From positions 1,922,001 to 1,986,000 of the forward strand of contig NZ_BAAAFC010000001.1 of NCBI RefSeq assembly GCF_039523335.1: DNA of 64,000 nt, in the 5' to 3' direction. Below, piece by piece: positions 55,549-64,000 of the stretch. Origin of the DNA: Marinobacter szutsaonensis. GTDB lineage: Bacteria; Pseudomonadota; Gammaproteobacteria; Pseudomonadales; Oleiphilaceae. The notes beneath the pieces are model-generated. The model did no database searches, had not been told where the DNA came from, and saw nothing but the letters and a program-made list of their open reading frames with translations. Position numbers and translations under genes: made by a program. Each line of letters opens with the position of its first letter. Position 1 is the stretch's first letter.

Positions 55549-55656
55549 GAACGAACGGGGAGGCACCTGCCGGGACTGTGCAAAACATGGATGTTTTGCT
55601 CAAGCCTACAGGGACGTATTCACGGCGTGTCCCGGCAGGTGCCTCCCCGTTTGTTC
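55549..55656. repeat. Long inverted repeat, element B
   Basis: Arms of 28 bases (55549-55576 and 55629-55656) with a single G-T mismatch, around a 52-base loop that contains its own 8-base hairpin CAAAACAT / ATGTTTTG. It lies between the acyl-CoA dehydrogenase stop and the SDR start. Confidence 0.78.
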
Positions 55657-55686
55657 ATGCACCCGTATTAACGGGCCGGGCAAAAA

Positions 55687-56889
55687 TCAGCGGTATTGAC
55701 GAAGTTCCATTTTGGCAACGGAATCCAGGTGCACCTCATCCGGTCCATCTGCCAGGCGCAGGGTGCGGACCTTGGCCCAGGCGGAGGCCAGGAAAGTGTC
55801 CTGACTGACGCCAGCACCGCCGTGGACCTGGATGGCCCGGTCGATGACCTTCAGTGCCATACTCGGAGCCACCACCTTGATCATGGCGATTTCCTGACGG
55901 GCCACCTTGTTACCGACGGTGTCCATCATGTGGGCTGCCTTCAGGGTCAACAGGCGCGCCTGCTCGATCTCCAGCCGGCTGCGGGCAATGTCCTTGCGAA
56001 TGGAATCAAAGTCGGACAGCTTGCGGCCAAAGGCCTCGCGGGCATTGGCACGCTTGCACATAGCTTCCAGCGCCCGCTCGGCCACGCCGATGGTGCGCAT
56101 GCAGTGGTGAATCCGGCCCGGCCCCAGGCGGCCCTGGGCAATCTCGAAGCCTCGGCCCTCGCCCAGCAACATGTTGCTGGCCGGCACCCGCACGTTGTCG
56201 TACTGGATCTCGGCGTGGCCATGGGGCGCGTGGTCGTAGCCGAACACGTGCAGTGGGCGGATCATCTTCACGCCAGGGGCGTCCAGCGGCACCAGGATCA
56301 TGGACTGCTGTTTATGCTTCTCGGCGTTCGGATCGGTCTTGCCCATAACAATGGCAATCTTCGAAGTGGTTGTCATGGCACCGGAGGACCACCACTTGCG
56401 ACCGTTGATCACGTACTCGTCACCCTCGCGGCGGATTTCACAGGCGATGTTGGTGGCATCCGAGGAGGCTACATCTGGCTCGGTCATGGAAAAGCAGGAA
56501 CGGATTTCGCCGGCCAGCAGTGGTTTCAGCCACTGGTCCTGCTGCTCCTTGTTGCCGTAGCGGGCGATGGTTTCCATGTTGCCGGTGTCTGGCGCGGAGC
56601 AGTTGAACACTTCCGGGGCCATCTCGGAGCGGCCCATGATTTCGCACAGGTGGGCGTATTCGAAGTTGGACAGGCCCGCGCCGAATTCGCTGTCCGGCAG
56701 GAACAGGTTCCACAGGCCCGCGGCTTTCGCCTTCTGCTTCAGTTCTTCAATGATGGGAACCGGTGCCCAGCGATCCTCGGCTTCTTCCAACTGATGGTGA
56801 TGCTTCTCTTCGTTCGGATAGATGTAGGCATCCATGAACTCGGTTAATTCGGCCTGCAGCTTTTTAGCCTTTTCAGAAAGCTCGAACAT
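55687..56889 (-). CDS. Acyl-CoA dehydrogenase family protein
   Basis: 400-residue FAD-dependent dehydrogenase that oxidises an acyl-CoA to the 2-enoyl-CoA. FAD-binding blocks [17 protein letters not shown] and [12 protein letters not shown] are present, then [23 protein letters not shown] and [34 protein letters not shown] at the C-terminus. The catalytic base region matches the ACAD10/11-like group, which fits the neighbouring APH-type kinase gene. It is probably co-transcribed with the SDR and kinase downstream, across element B. Confidence 0.93.
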   Translation of the reverse strand: MFELSEKAKKLQAELTEFMDAYIYPNEEKHHHQLEEAEDRWAPVPIIEELKQKAKAAGLWNLFLPDSEFGAGLSNFEYAHLCEIMGRSEMAPEVFNCSAPDTGNMETIARYGNKEQQDQWLKPLLAGEIRSCFSMTEPDVASSDATNIACEIRREGDEYVINGRKWWSSGAMTTTSKIAIVMGKTDPNAEKHKQQSMILVPLDAPGVKMIRPLHVFGYDHAPHGHAEIQYDNVRVPASNMLLGEGRGFEIAQGRLGPGRIHHCMRTIGVAERALEAMCKRANAREAFGRKLSDFDSIRKDIARSRLEIEQARLLTLKAAHMMDTVGNKVARQEIAMIKVVAPSMALKVIDRAIQVHGGAGVSQDTFLASAWAKVRTLRLADGPDEVHLDSVAKMELRQYR

Positions 56890-56963
56890 GTCCGTTTCCT
56901 CTCGTTGTTTGTATCCTGACTGCCACTCTTGCGCGGCAATCGTGGTGGCTTGAATCTGGCCAA

Positions 56964-57404
56964 TCAGATTGGCACGCCCTCGGGCTTATCGCTCCCGGAA
57001 CGGATCCGGAAGGTTCCCTCGCCAATGGCAAGCAGATTGCCCTGATCGTCATGCACTTCGCCGGTGCTGTTGAAAATGCGGGTACCGCCAGCCCTTTTTC
57101 GGCCGGTTACCCGGATCACACCGCCGGAGCACTGGCCGGTGAAGGTGGTGGTCAGGGACAGCGTGATCGCCTTGCGCATGCGGCCGGGGTACGGGCAATA
57201 AGTACCGGCCTGGGCCAGGACGATATCCAGCAGGGAGGTCAGAACGCCGCCGTGGATCACGCCCCCCAGGTTCAGGTGCCGGGGTTCCAGCGCCAGCTCG
57301 ATCACCGCTTCGTTCTCTTCCCAGGACACCTGGCGGTAGCCCAGCAGGCTGTGAAAACCGGGCAGGTCCTGACCTCCGGTAATGTGCACCTTTTCCTCAC
57401 TCAT
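56964..57404 (-). CDS. PaaI family thioesterase (hotdog fold)
   Basis: 146-residue hotdog-fold protein likely to hydrolyse an acyl-CoA. Family features are the [22 protein letters not shown] motif, which carries the catalytic Gly and Asp positions, and the core [26 protein letters not shown] strands. Its start codon shares one base with the stop of the SDR gene (TGATG), showing tight coupling. It may recycle CoA from stalled intermediates of the pathway in this region; specific substrate unknown. Confidence 0.88.
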   Translation of the reverse strand: MSEEKVHITGGQDLPGFHSLLGYRQVSWEENEAVIELALEPRHLNLGGVIHGGVLTSLLDIVLAQAGTYCPYPGRMRKAITLSLTTTFTGQCSGGVIRVTGRKRAGGTRIFNSTGEVHDDQGNLLAIGEGTFRIRSGSDKPEGVPI

Positions 57405-58198
57405 CAGACTTTCATTCCTGGCAGGTTAAGGGAGGCGGTATTTCCGCCATCCACCGCCAGGGCCTGGCCGGTGATGTAACTGGCGTCGTCGCTGGCAAGG
57501 AACAGGATGGCAGCGGCAATCTCCTCGGGATTGCCGTAACGGCGCAGCTCGCACCGGGAGCCCAGTTTGTGGGCTTTCTCGTGGGCGCGGGCGTAATCGA
57601 AGACGGCGCGGGTCATGCCGGTTTCCACCAGGCCGGGACAGACGGCGTTAACCCGGACATTGTCCCCGCCAAGGTCACAGGCGGCGGTCATGGTCAGGTT
57701 GATCACCCCGGCCTTGGAGGCACTGTAGGCATTGCCCCCGGCACCGGAGCGGATGCCAGCCACCGAGGCGGTGTTGACGATGGCACCGAGCTTGCGGGCC
57801 TGCATGTGGGGCGCCACGTGCTTGATGAACAGCATGGTGCCGATGAGGTTGACCGCCAGCACCTTGTCCCATTCCTCACGCTCGTTGCCGGTCACCGGAG
57901 GGTGACCACCGGAGGTACTGGCAATACCGGCGATATTACAGAGCACATCGATCCGGCCAAAGGTATCCATGGTTTCGGCCACCAGGTCCCTGACCTGGCT
58001 TTCGTCGGCCACGTCCACCAGATGTCGCTGGTAACGGGCCTCCTCGGGCATGGCGCTCTCGGTCTCAAGCAATCCGGCCTCGGACACATCGACCATCACC
58101 ACCGAGGCGCCCTCCCGGGCCAGACGGACCGCGGTGGCACGGCCAATACCACTACCGGCACCGGTGACGACGGCTATGCGCTGGTCAAATCGCGCCAT
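57404..58198 (-). CDS. SDR family oxidoreductase
   Basis: 264-residue short-chain dehydrogenase. The cofactor motif is TGAGSGIGRATAVRLA, followed by MVDVSEAGL, CNIAGIASTSG, catalytic Ser in VNTASVAG and YSASKAGVINL. The C-terminus is FLASDDASYITGQALAVDGGNTA. The ATG at 58198 (MARFDQRIAVV) is chosen over a frame extension of eight residues. Divergent from the acyl-CoA synthetase at 58342 across a 143-base gap and coupled to the thioesterase downstream. Probably a hydroxyacyl-CoA or alcohol dehydrogenase. Confidence 0.92.
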   Translation of the reverse strand: MARFDQRIAVVTGAGSGIGRATAVRLAREGASVVMVDVSEAGLLETESAMPEEARYQRHLVDVADESQVRDLVAETMDTFGRIDVLCNIAGIASTSGGHPPVTGNEREEWDKVLAVNLIGTMLFIKHVAPHMQARKLGAIVNTASVAGIRSGAGGNAYSASKAGVINLTMTAACDLGGDNVRVNAVCPGLVETGMTRAVFDYARAHEKAHKLGSRCELRRYGNPEEIAAAILFLASDDASYITGQALAVDGGNTASLNLPGMKV

Positions 58199-58341
58199 GG
58201 AATCGCTCCTCGTTTTCCGCATTTGTTGTTGTGATCGCGTTCTTATGGTTTCGATAATTTGTCACGCCTTCCGGTTTTGAGTCAATATATTCGAAAGGAA
58301 ATTTCATCTAGCAAAACACAACAACGCCGGAAGACAGGAAA

Positions 58342-59925
58342 ATGAAAAATACAACTAACGACATGCCGGTCTACGCCCCGGTCACCGCCGGTGAAACCAT
58401 GGAAGCCATCGGTCACAGGATTCAGGACTATCGGGAGAGCCAGGGGGACAAGACGGCCCTGATCGATGAACGGGGAGAGGTGACCTGGGCGGACCTGATC
58501 AGCCAGGTAAACCGGATTGCCAACCGCCTGCGGCAGTCCGGTCTCGAGCCGGGCGACTGCGTGGCGGGTCTGTCGGAAAATACCCGGGAATACGTCGCCC
58601 TGTATCTCGGCTCCCTGGTGGCGGGCGGCTGCCTGGTACCGCTCTCGGGTATGGCCAGCGGCGAGGCCCTGACCCTGATGATCCGGGATTGCGGCGCCCG
58701 GTTCCTGTTTGTGTCCGGTAAGAACCGGGAGCTCTGGTCCAGTATCCGCGAGTCCGTGGCCCTGCCGGCAGAGAATGTTGTCGGCCTGGATACCGGGGAG
58801 GTTGGTCAGACACTGGCGCAATGGCTGGGCGATGTGTCCGATCAGGCCGCTCCGGCAGCGGTCACCCTGGACGATCCGTTTAACATCATCTACAGCTCCG
58901 GAACTACCGGCACGCCCAAGGGCATCCTGCACGACTACCGGTTCCGCCAGCGCCAGATGGTCCGGATGAGCCGGTTCGGCCTGGATGGCGACGCCATCAA
59001 TCTCGTTTCCACGCCCTTGTATTCCAACACCACCCTGGTCTCGGTCTTACCGACCCTGTTCCACGGCGGCACCTTGGTACTGATGGCGAAATTCGATGCC
59101 CACCGGTTCCTGGAGCTGGCAGAACAATACCGGGTGACCCATGCCATGCTGGTGCCGGTGCAGTACCAGCGCATCCTGGCGGTTCCGGATTTCGACCGCT
59201 TCGACCTGTCCAGCTTCAAGCTCAAGCTGTGTACCAGCGCGCCGCTGCGGGCGGATGTGATTGCCGAAGCCATGCGGCGCTGGCCGGGCAATATCCGTGA
59301 GGTCTACGGCCTGACCGAGGGCGGCATTTCCACCAGCCTGGATTGCGCTGCCCATCCCGATAAATGGGATTCCGTGGGTGTGCCTACCGAAGGCGCCGAA
59401 GTCCGGGTGATCGATGACGAGGGCCGGGAGCTGCCCCGGGGCAAAACCGGGGAAATCGTCGGCCGGGCCATTTCCATGATGCGCGGTTACGTCAACCGCC
59501 CCGAACAGACCCGGGAAATGCTCTGGACCAGCCCGGAAGGCCTGGCGTTCTATCGCAGCGGGGATATGGGCAGGATCGATGAAGACGGGTTTATCTACAT
59601 CCTCGACCGTCGCAAGGACATGATCATCTCCGGCGGCTTCAACATCTATGCGGTGGATCTGGAAAAGACCTTGCTCGGCCACCCCGCCGTCGCCGATGTG
59701 GCGGTCATCGGCATACCCAGCGAGCAATGGGGCGAGACGCCCCTGGCGCTGGTGGTCAAGGCTCCGGGCCACCCGGAGACCGAGGCCGAACTACTGGACT
59801 GGGGCAACCAGCGGCTGGGCAAAACCCAGCGGCTGGCGGCAATCGAGTTCCGGGAGGAACTGCCCCGCTCCACCATCGGTAAGGTGCTGAAACGGGAACT
59901 CCGGGAGCCCTACTGGAACCGCTAG
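58342..59925 (+). CDS. Acyl-CoA synthetase, AMP-binding family
   Basis: 527-residue adenylate-forming acyl-CoA synthetase. Motifs: P-loop IIYSSGTTGTPKGILHDYR, LTEGGISTSLD, YRSGDMGRIDEDGFIYILDRRKDMIISGGFN and the catalytic lysine in RSTIGKVLKRELRE. It is the second ligase of the region, distantly similar to that at 51030, suggesting two acids or two steps. It converges with the enoyl-CoA hydratase gene, overlapping by four bases at the stops. Confidence 0.92.
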   Translation: MKNTTNDMPVYAPVTAGETMEAIGHRIQDYRESQGDKTALIDERGEVTWADLISQVNRIANRLRQSGLEPGDCVAGLSENTREYVALYLGSLVAGGCLVPLSGMASGEALTLMIRDCGARFLFVSGKNRELWSSIRESVALPAENVVGLDTGEVGQTLAQWLGDVSDQAAPAAVTLDDPFNIIYSSGTTGTPKGILHDYRFRQRQMVRMSRFGLDGDAINLVSTPLYSNTTLVSVLPTLFHGGTLVLMAKFDAHRFLELAEQYRVTHAMLVPVQYQRILAVPDFDRFDLSSFKLKLCTSAPLRADVIAEAMRRWPGNIREVYGLTEGGISTSLDCAAHPDKWDSVGVPTEGAEVRVIDDEGRELPRGKTGEIVGRAISMMRGYVNRPEQTREMLWTSPEGLAFYRSGDMGRIDEDGFIYILDRRKDMIISGGFNIYAVDLEKTLLGHPAVADVAVIGIPSEQWGETPLALVVKAPGHPETEAELLDWGNQRLGKTQRLAAIEFREELPRSTIGKVLKRELREPYWNR

Positions 59926-60662
59926 CGGCGCTCCATTCTCGCCAGAGCCTGCCGGCAATCGTCGGAGCGCAGGCGCTCGGAGAACACCGCGCGCTCGCGC
60001 TCCAGCGCTTCCCTCACCTGATCCCGCCAGGGGGCCCGGATCAACCGCTTGCTCGCCCTGAGCGCCTCCCGGGGTTTACCGGCCAATCGCTGCGCCAGTT
60101 CCAGCGCGGCGGTCACGGCGGCACCGTCATCCACCACCTTGCTGACCAGGCCACAGTCCCGGGCCTCGACACCGTCCATGACCTCCCCGAATAACAGCAG
60201 CTCTGCCGCCCGGCGGGCACCGAGGTGCAGGGGCATGGTGACCGTGGAGGCCGCCTCGGGCACCAGACCAAGATCGACGAAGGCGGTCTTGAAGGTCGCG
60301 GATCTACCGGCAATCACCGAGTCGCAATGCAGAAGCAGGGTAGTGCCGATGCCGATGGCAATCCCTTCCACGGCGGCAATGACCGGCGTGTCGCTGTCCA
60401 TCAGGGTTTCGATAAAGGCCAGCCCGGCAGAGGGCTGTGGATTCGGATCGGTTGCCCGGGCGCGGAAATCGTCCAGGTCATTACCGGCAGTGAACACATT
60501 GCCATGCCCGGAGATAACGATGGCGTTAACGGCCTCATCACCAGCGGCTTCGCGAATACGCCGGCTCAGCAGGCCGTACATCTCGCGGGTCAGCGCGTTC
60601 TTCTTCGCCGGGCGGTTGATGGTGAGATGGACCACGGCCTCCGCCTGATGCATGTCGATCAT
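59922..60662 (-). CDS. Enoyl-CoA hydratase/isomerase family protein
   Basis: 246-residue crotonase-fold protein, likely to hydrate an enoyl-CoA. The NRPAKKNALTREM start, the oxyanion-hole loop ISGHGNVFTAGNDLDDFRA and EGIAIGIGTTLLLHCDSVIA are present. The usual first catalytic glutamate of hydratases lies near AFVDLGLVPEAAST, where Pro-Glu is kept; the second position is less clear, so isomerase activity is possible. It is divergent from the TRAP operon across a 166-base gap. Confidence 0.9.
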   Translation of the reverse strand: MIDMHQAEAVVHLTINRPAKKNALTREMYGLLSRRIREAAGDEAVNAIVISGHGNVFTAGNDLDDFRARATDPNPQPSAGLAFIETLMDSDTPVIAAVEGIAIGIGTTLLLHCDSVIAGRSATFKTAFVDLGLVPEAASTVTMPLHLGARRAAELLLFGEVMDGVEARDCGLVSKVVDDGAAVTAALELAQRLAGKPREALRASKRLIRAPWRDQVREALERERAVFSERLRSDDCRQALARMERR

Positions 60663-60713
60663 TGAGCTATCCTTCCAGAAGATTACGTTGTTGTTTGAGG
60701 TAAAAACATCCTA

Positions 60714-60741
60714 TTGCAAAAGCCCGATGTTGTGATAGATT
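60714..60741 (+). promoter_or_regulatory. Candidate sigma70 promoter of TRAP operon
   Basis: TTGCAA and TAGATT with a 16-base spacer, in the gap before the dctP-type gene. RNA would start near 60748, just before the inverted repeat at 60755. Confidence 0.35.
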
Positions 60742-60754
60742 CAGAGAACATAAA

Positions 60755-60787
60755 TTCACCCTGCAGTTAATAGTTCTGCAGAGTGAA
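60755..60787 (+). promoter_or_regulatory. Inverted repeat in TRAP operon leader
   Basis: Arms TTCACCCTGCAG and CTGCAGAGTGAA (11 of 12 paired) around a 9-base loop, 42 bases before the start codon. Operator or leader hairpin. Confidence 0.5.
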
Positions 60788-60828
60788 ATAACAAGCAAGG
60801 CTAATACAACAACGAAAGAGGCACAGTC

Positions 60829-61875
60829 ATGAACCTCATAATGCAAGCACGCAAGAAGCTGACCGTTTACGCGTCCGCCCTTACCCTTGGCGTTTCCGCC
60901 GCCCTTGCTGCCACACCGGTAGCGGCCCAGGAGACCTTCACCTGGAAGGTGCAATCCCACTGGCCGGGTTCCAGCAGCTCATACACCGACAGTCTCGGCC
61001 GCATCAAGCGGGTTCTGGAAGAACGCACCGATGGCCGCCTGAAGCTCCAGCTCTATGAAGCCGGTGCACTGTTCAAGGCCAAGGAAACCTTCAACGCGGT
61101 CAGCCGCGGCATCCTGGAAATGGGCACCATTTCACCCGCTTATGCCCAGGACAAAGTTTCCCTGGCGGGCATCGCCTCCGGCCTGCCCTTCGCTTTCCGT
61201 AACGTCTGGGAAGCCGCCTACTTCCATCAAAACATGGGCTTCGAGCAGATGCTGCGTGATGAAGCCGCCGAGCACGGCGTTTACTGGGCCACCGACAAGG
61301 TCTACCCGACCGAAATGGTAGTCAAGAAGCCGATCGAGAGCTGGGAAGACTTCACCAGTCTAAAGATTCGCTCCTCCGGCGCCCTGCAGAACTTCCTGAC
61401 CGAAGCGGGTGCTGCCGCCTCCTACATTCCCGGTGGTGAGCTTTACTCCGCGCTGGATTCCGGAATCGTCGACGGTGCGCACTGGGGTGCGTCCCAGGGT
61501 GCCTACAGCATGGGTCTTTACGAGGTCGCGAAGTACCACGTGCAACCGGCCCTGAACATCGCCGGTACCGACGTCATCATCGTCAGCCAGAAGGCCCTGG
61601 ACAAGCTGCCGGAAGACATGCAGAAGATCGTCAAGGATGCCCTGAACGAGCAATTCTGGATCCGCACCAACGAGTACCAGTACAAGGAACGCATCACCCT
61701 GGCCAAGGCCATTGCTGAAGAAGGGGTGCAGGTCAACGTGCTGCCGGATGAAGTCCAGGACAAGCTGGTTGCCACCGCCCAGAAGATGTGGGACGAGGAA
61801 GGCAAGCGTAGCGAGAATGCCCAGAAGGCCCTGGACATGCTCAAGAGCTACCTGAGCGACCTCGGTTACCTCTGA
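60829..61875 (+). CDS. TRAP transporter substrate-binding protein (DctP family)
   Basis: 348-residue periplasmic binding protein of a TRAP system. A signal peptide (about 1-35, ending PVAAQE) precedes FTWKVQSHWPGSSSSYTDSLGRIKRVLEERTDG. The ligand-clamping arginine region is typical: SWEDFTSLKIRSSGALQNFLTEAGAAASYIPGGELYSALDSGIVDG. The tail has a long helix to the C-terminus. The sequence has the pattern of the group that binds mono- or dicarboxylates including 2-oxo acids; the exact ligand is unknown. It is the first gene of the operon and followed by a terminator-like hairpin. Confidence 0.95.
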   Translation: MNLIMQARKKLTVYASALTLGVSAALAATPVAAQETFTWKVQSHWPGSSSSYTDSLGRIKRVLEERTDGRLKLQLYEAGALFKAKETFNAVSRGILEMGTISPAYAQDKVSLAGIASGLPFAFRNVWEAAYFHQNMGFEQMLRDEAAEHGVYWATDKVYPTEMVVKKPIESWEDFTSLKIRSSGALQNFLTEAGAAASYIPGGELYSALDSGIVDGAHWGASQGAYSMGLYEVAKYHVQPALNIAGTDVIIVSQKALDKLPEDMQKIVKDALNEQFWIRTNEYQYKERITLAKAIAEEGVQVNVLPDEVQDKLVATAQKMWDEEGKRSENAQKALDMLKSYLSDLGYL

Positions 61876-61899
61876 TCGCAGCTGTAACCGCATAACCCG

Positions 61900-61927
61900 G
61901 GCCGGAGTCCAGCACTCCGGCCTTTTT
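61900..61927 (+). terminator. Terminator or attenuator between dctP and dctQ genes
   Basis: Stem GGCCGGAGT / ACTCCGGCC with loop CCAGC followed by TTTTT. It lies inside the TRAP operon, so it should reduce permease relative to binding protein. Confidence 0.75.
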
Positions 61928-61964
61928 GTCCCTGAATAAAACCAACGTCCTCCTGGAGAGAACC

Positions 61965-62513
61965 ATGGGTGTGATGATTGCCGCATTCATGAGAGGGGTT
62001 ACCCGTCTCAATGATGTCGTCGGGCGCTGGATAGCCCTGCTGGTGTTCGCGATGTTTGCGTTCCTTTTGCTGGAAGTGGGCTTCCGCTACCTGTTCAACT
62101 CGCCGACGGTCTGGACCAATGAGCTGACCCAGATGCTGTTCGGTATCTATGCGGTGATGTCCGGTGGCTACATCATGGCCCATCGCGGTCACGTCAATGT
62201 CGACCTGGTGCATTCCCACCTGGCGCCGCGCAAGCGGGCGACGCTGGACATCGTCACCTCCACGGTATTCTTCATCTTCACGCTCGCGCTGCTCTGGTTC
62301 GGCATCGACATGGCCACGGAGTCCATGTCCAGCTGGGAAACCTCCTACTCCGCCTGGAATCCGCCCATCTGGCCGGTCAAGCTGGCGATTCCGGTCGGCA
62401 CGGCACTGCTGGTCCTGCAGGGCCTGGTCAAGCTCCTTGAGGACATCGCCGTAGCCTTCAACCTGGATTACTACACCCCCGAAGACACTGATTCCGAAGG
62501 AGAGCAGCTGTGA
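61965..62513 (+). CDS. TRAP transporter small permease (DctQ family)
   Basis: 182-residue inner-membrane protein with four helices. The family signature VGFRYLFNSPTVWTNELTQMLFGIYAVMSGGYIMAHRGHVNVDLV is intact. The ATG at 61965, with GGAG upstream, is chosen over an in-frame ATG at 61926 that would lie in the terminator's T-run. Its stop overlaps the large-permease GTG start by four bases (GTGA). It works with DctM as the membrane part of the TRAP system. Confidence 0.93.
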   Translation: MGVMIAAFMRGVTRLNDVVGRWIALLVFAMFAFLLLEVGFRYLFNSPTVWTNELTQMLFGIYAVMSGGYIMAHRGHVNVDLVHSHLAPRKRATLDIVTSTVFFIFTLALLWFGIDMATESMSSWETSYSAWNPPIWPVKLAIPVGTALLVLQGLVKLLEDIAVAFNLDYYTPEDTDSEGEQL

Positions 62514-63820
62514 GTATTGAAGCCCTGACCCTGCTGTTCTTCGGCGCCCTGCTGTTTTTCCTGCTGCTGGGCCTGCCGCTGGCGTTTGTGCTGGGCGGTG
62601 TATCCGTGGTGTTCCTCTATTTCACCTGGGGCTTTGACTCCTTTTACATGGTGGCGTCCCAGATCTGGGGCACCATGGAAAGCTTCACGCTGGTGGCCAT
62701 TCCCCTGTTTGTGTTCATGGCCATGATCCTGGAACGCACCGGCGTTGCCCGGGATCTGTACCGGATGATGCACCTCTGGTGCGGCGGCCTCAGAGGCGGC
62801 CTTGCGCTGGGCACCCTGGGCATCTGCGCCGTGTTTGCCGCCATGGTAGGCATCAGCGGGGCTGCGGTGGTCGCCATGGGCACCATTGCGCTGCCGTCCA
62901 TGCTCGAACGGGGTTACGACAAGAACATGGCCCTGGGTGTGATCAATACCGGCGGCGGCTGGGGTATCCTGATTCCGCCCAGCATCCTGATGATCCTCTA
63001 TGCCCTGATCACTGGTGTGTCGGTGGGCCAGATGTTCGCCGCCGGCATCATGCCCGGCATCCTGCTGATGGTCCTGACCGCCATCTACATCATTGTCCGA
63101 TGCCACCTGCAGCCGGATCTTGCACCCGCGCTACCGAAAGAGGAACGGGGCACCTGGCCGGAGAAATTCCGGGCCCTGCGCGCGGTGCTGCTGCCGATTG
63201 GTGTGGTGGTCATGGTGCTGGGCTCCATCATCGGCGGCATCACCACCCCGACCGAAGCCGCCGCCATGGGCGTTCTTGGCGCACTGATCTCGGCCGCCGT
63301 CTACAAGCAGTTCAAGTGGAGCATCCTGCAGGAAGCGGCGATCCGCACCTTCAAACTGACCGGCATGATCATGTGGATCCTGTTTGCCGCCCATGCCTTC
63401 AGCGCCGCCTACCAGAGCATGGGCGCCCAGGAGCTGATCGAGGGCCTGATGAACATGGTCCCGGGTGGTCCCTGGGGCATTATCATCGCCATGATGGTGA
63501 TCGTGTTCCTGCTCGCCATGGTACTGGATCCGGTGGGCATCATGCTGATCACCCTGCCGGTATTCATGCCGATCGTGGAATCCCTGGGCTTCGATCCGAT
63601 CTGGTTCGGCATCCTGTTCGTGATCAACATGGAAATCGGCTACATGACCCCGCCCTTCGGCTTCAACCTGTTCTATCTGAAGGGCATCGTGCCGCCGTCG
63701 ATCACCATGAAGGATATCTACAAGTCGATTATCCCGTTCGTGATTGTCGAGATCATCGGCATCATCCTGATCATGATCTTCCCGGAGATCGCCACCTGGC
63801 TGCCGGATCTGTTCTTCTGA
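62510..63820 (+). CDS. TRAP transporter large permease (DctM family)
   Basis: 436-residue permease with about twelve helices, energised by an ion gradient (normally Na+). Blocks typical of the family: LFVFMAMILERTGVARDLYRM, FAAMVGISGAAVVAMGTIALPSML, NTGGGWGILIPPSILMILYALI and ITTPTEAAAMGVLGALI. Start is GTG overlapping the dctQ stop. The operon ends at the hairpin at 63843-63880. Confidence 0.95.
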   Translation: MSIEALTLLFFGALLFFLLLGLPLAFVLGGVSVVFLYFTWGFDSFYMVASQIWGTMESFTLVAIPLFVFMAMILERTGVARDLYRMMHLWCGGLRGGLALGTLGICAVFAAMVGISGAAVVAMGTIALPSMLERGYDKNMALGVINTGGGWGILIPPSILMILYALITGVSVGQMFAAGIMPGILLMVLTAIYIIVRCHLQPDLAPALPKEERGTWPEKFRALRAVLLPIGVVVMVLGSIIGGITTPTEAAAMGVLGALISAAVYKQFKWSILQEAAIRTFKLTGMIMWILFAAHAFSAAYQSMGAQELIEGLMNMVPGGPWGIIIAMMVIVFLLAMVLDPVGIMLITLPVFMPIVESLGFDPIWFGILFVINMEIGYMTPPFGFNLFYLKGIVPPSITMKDIYKSIIPFVIVEIIGIILIMIFPEIATWLPDLFF

Positions 63821-63842
63821 TCCGATCAGCCTGACAGGCAAC

Positions 63843-63880
63843 AAAAAAGCCCGGCGGATATCCTCCACCGGGCTTTTTTC
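63843..63880 (+). terminator. Terminator of TRAP operon
   Basis: Stem AAAAAAGCCCGGCGG / CCACCGGGCTTTTTT with a short GATATCCT-type loop, 24 bases after the last stop, flanked by A-run and T-run: usable in both directions. Confidence 0.85.
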
Positions 63881-63930
63881 TGTCTTTTCCCGGCCTGCCC
63901 GAGGACGGCAACCGGGGCGGGAGTTAAAAC

Positions 63931-63960
63931 GGGGTCAGATGAAAGCTTTCATCTGACCCC
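63931..63960. repeat. Palindromic repeat, copy 9 (perfect)
   Basis: Fully self-complementary 30-base palindrome; arms are GGGGTCAGATGAAAG and its exact complement. It lies behind the TRAP operon terminator. Confidence 0.92.
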
Positions 63961-64000
63961 TGCTTTGACCCGGGGTTTGGCGGCAACTGTGGAGATCAGG

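Overview
The window looks like a chromosomal segment of a marine gammaproteobacterium, most likely Marinobacter or a close relative. This is inferred from gene content rather than a database match: a Gram-negative dedicated sortase system, DctPQM TRAP and Liv-type uptake operons tied to acyl-CoA catabolism, a LysO-type exporter, DUF2288, DUF3422 and DUF815 proteins, and GC-rich DNA with tight operons. I saw no rRNA, tRNA, CRISPR array, prophage or transposase gene.

Layout. 0-27 kb is mostly core: a TatD-family hydrolase (cut by the left edge), a Na/Pi cotransporter, a periplasmic-binding-protein diguanylate cyclase with a companion binding protein, LysO, aconitase AcnA, an ABC exporter, a zinc-finger membrane protein, a rhomboid protease, small membrane proteins, an acyltransferase, the dedicated sortase system (sortase, its single target, PdsR/PdsS-type regulators), DUF3422, DUF815, methylglyoxal synthase, thioredoxin 2 and cysteine synthase. 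27.4-37.1 kb is a visibly more AT-rich accessory cluster and is the most unusual part. 37.1-38.8 kb holds an outer-membrane-protein remnant, a YdcH-like protein and a secreted ATP-dependent DNA ligase. 38.8-46.0 kb is an orphan type VI secretion cargo island (VgrG, DUF4123 adaptor, large effector, membrane protein that may be the immunity protein). 46.3-60.7 kb is a catabolic region with a five-gene branched-chain-amino-acid-type ABC transporter, two acyl-CoA ligases, acyl-CoA dehydrogenase, enoyl-CoA hydratase, two SDRs, a thioesterase, an APH-type phosphotransferase and a SurE paralogue. 60.8-63.8 kb is a TRAP transporter operon.

The candidate new system (27.6-37.1 kb) combines two copies of an unusual fusion protein (an ABC-type ATPase whose LSGGQ signature is not recognisable, joined to a CX5R protein phosphatase), two nearly identical Roadblock/LC7 proteins, a third Roadblock protein, one MglA/Rab-like small GTPase, one unrecognised protein, a FIST-PAS-GGDEF-EAL c-di-GMP protein, and a ferredoxin-truncated globin-zinc ribbon fusion. 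A perfect ANR/FNR/DNR-type box (TTGATTTCGATCAA) lies upstream of the first gene, spaced for class II activation. My reading is a GTPase/Roadblock switch wired to phosphatase output and c-di-GMP, probably responding to low oxygen, nitric oxide or redox state. No permease, kinase or motility gene is present to name the output.

A family of 26-30 bp near-perfect palindromes (arms GGGGTCAGATGAA or GGGGTCTGAAGAA) occurs nine times in four gene boundaries, and two long stem-loops bracket one SDR gene.
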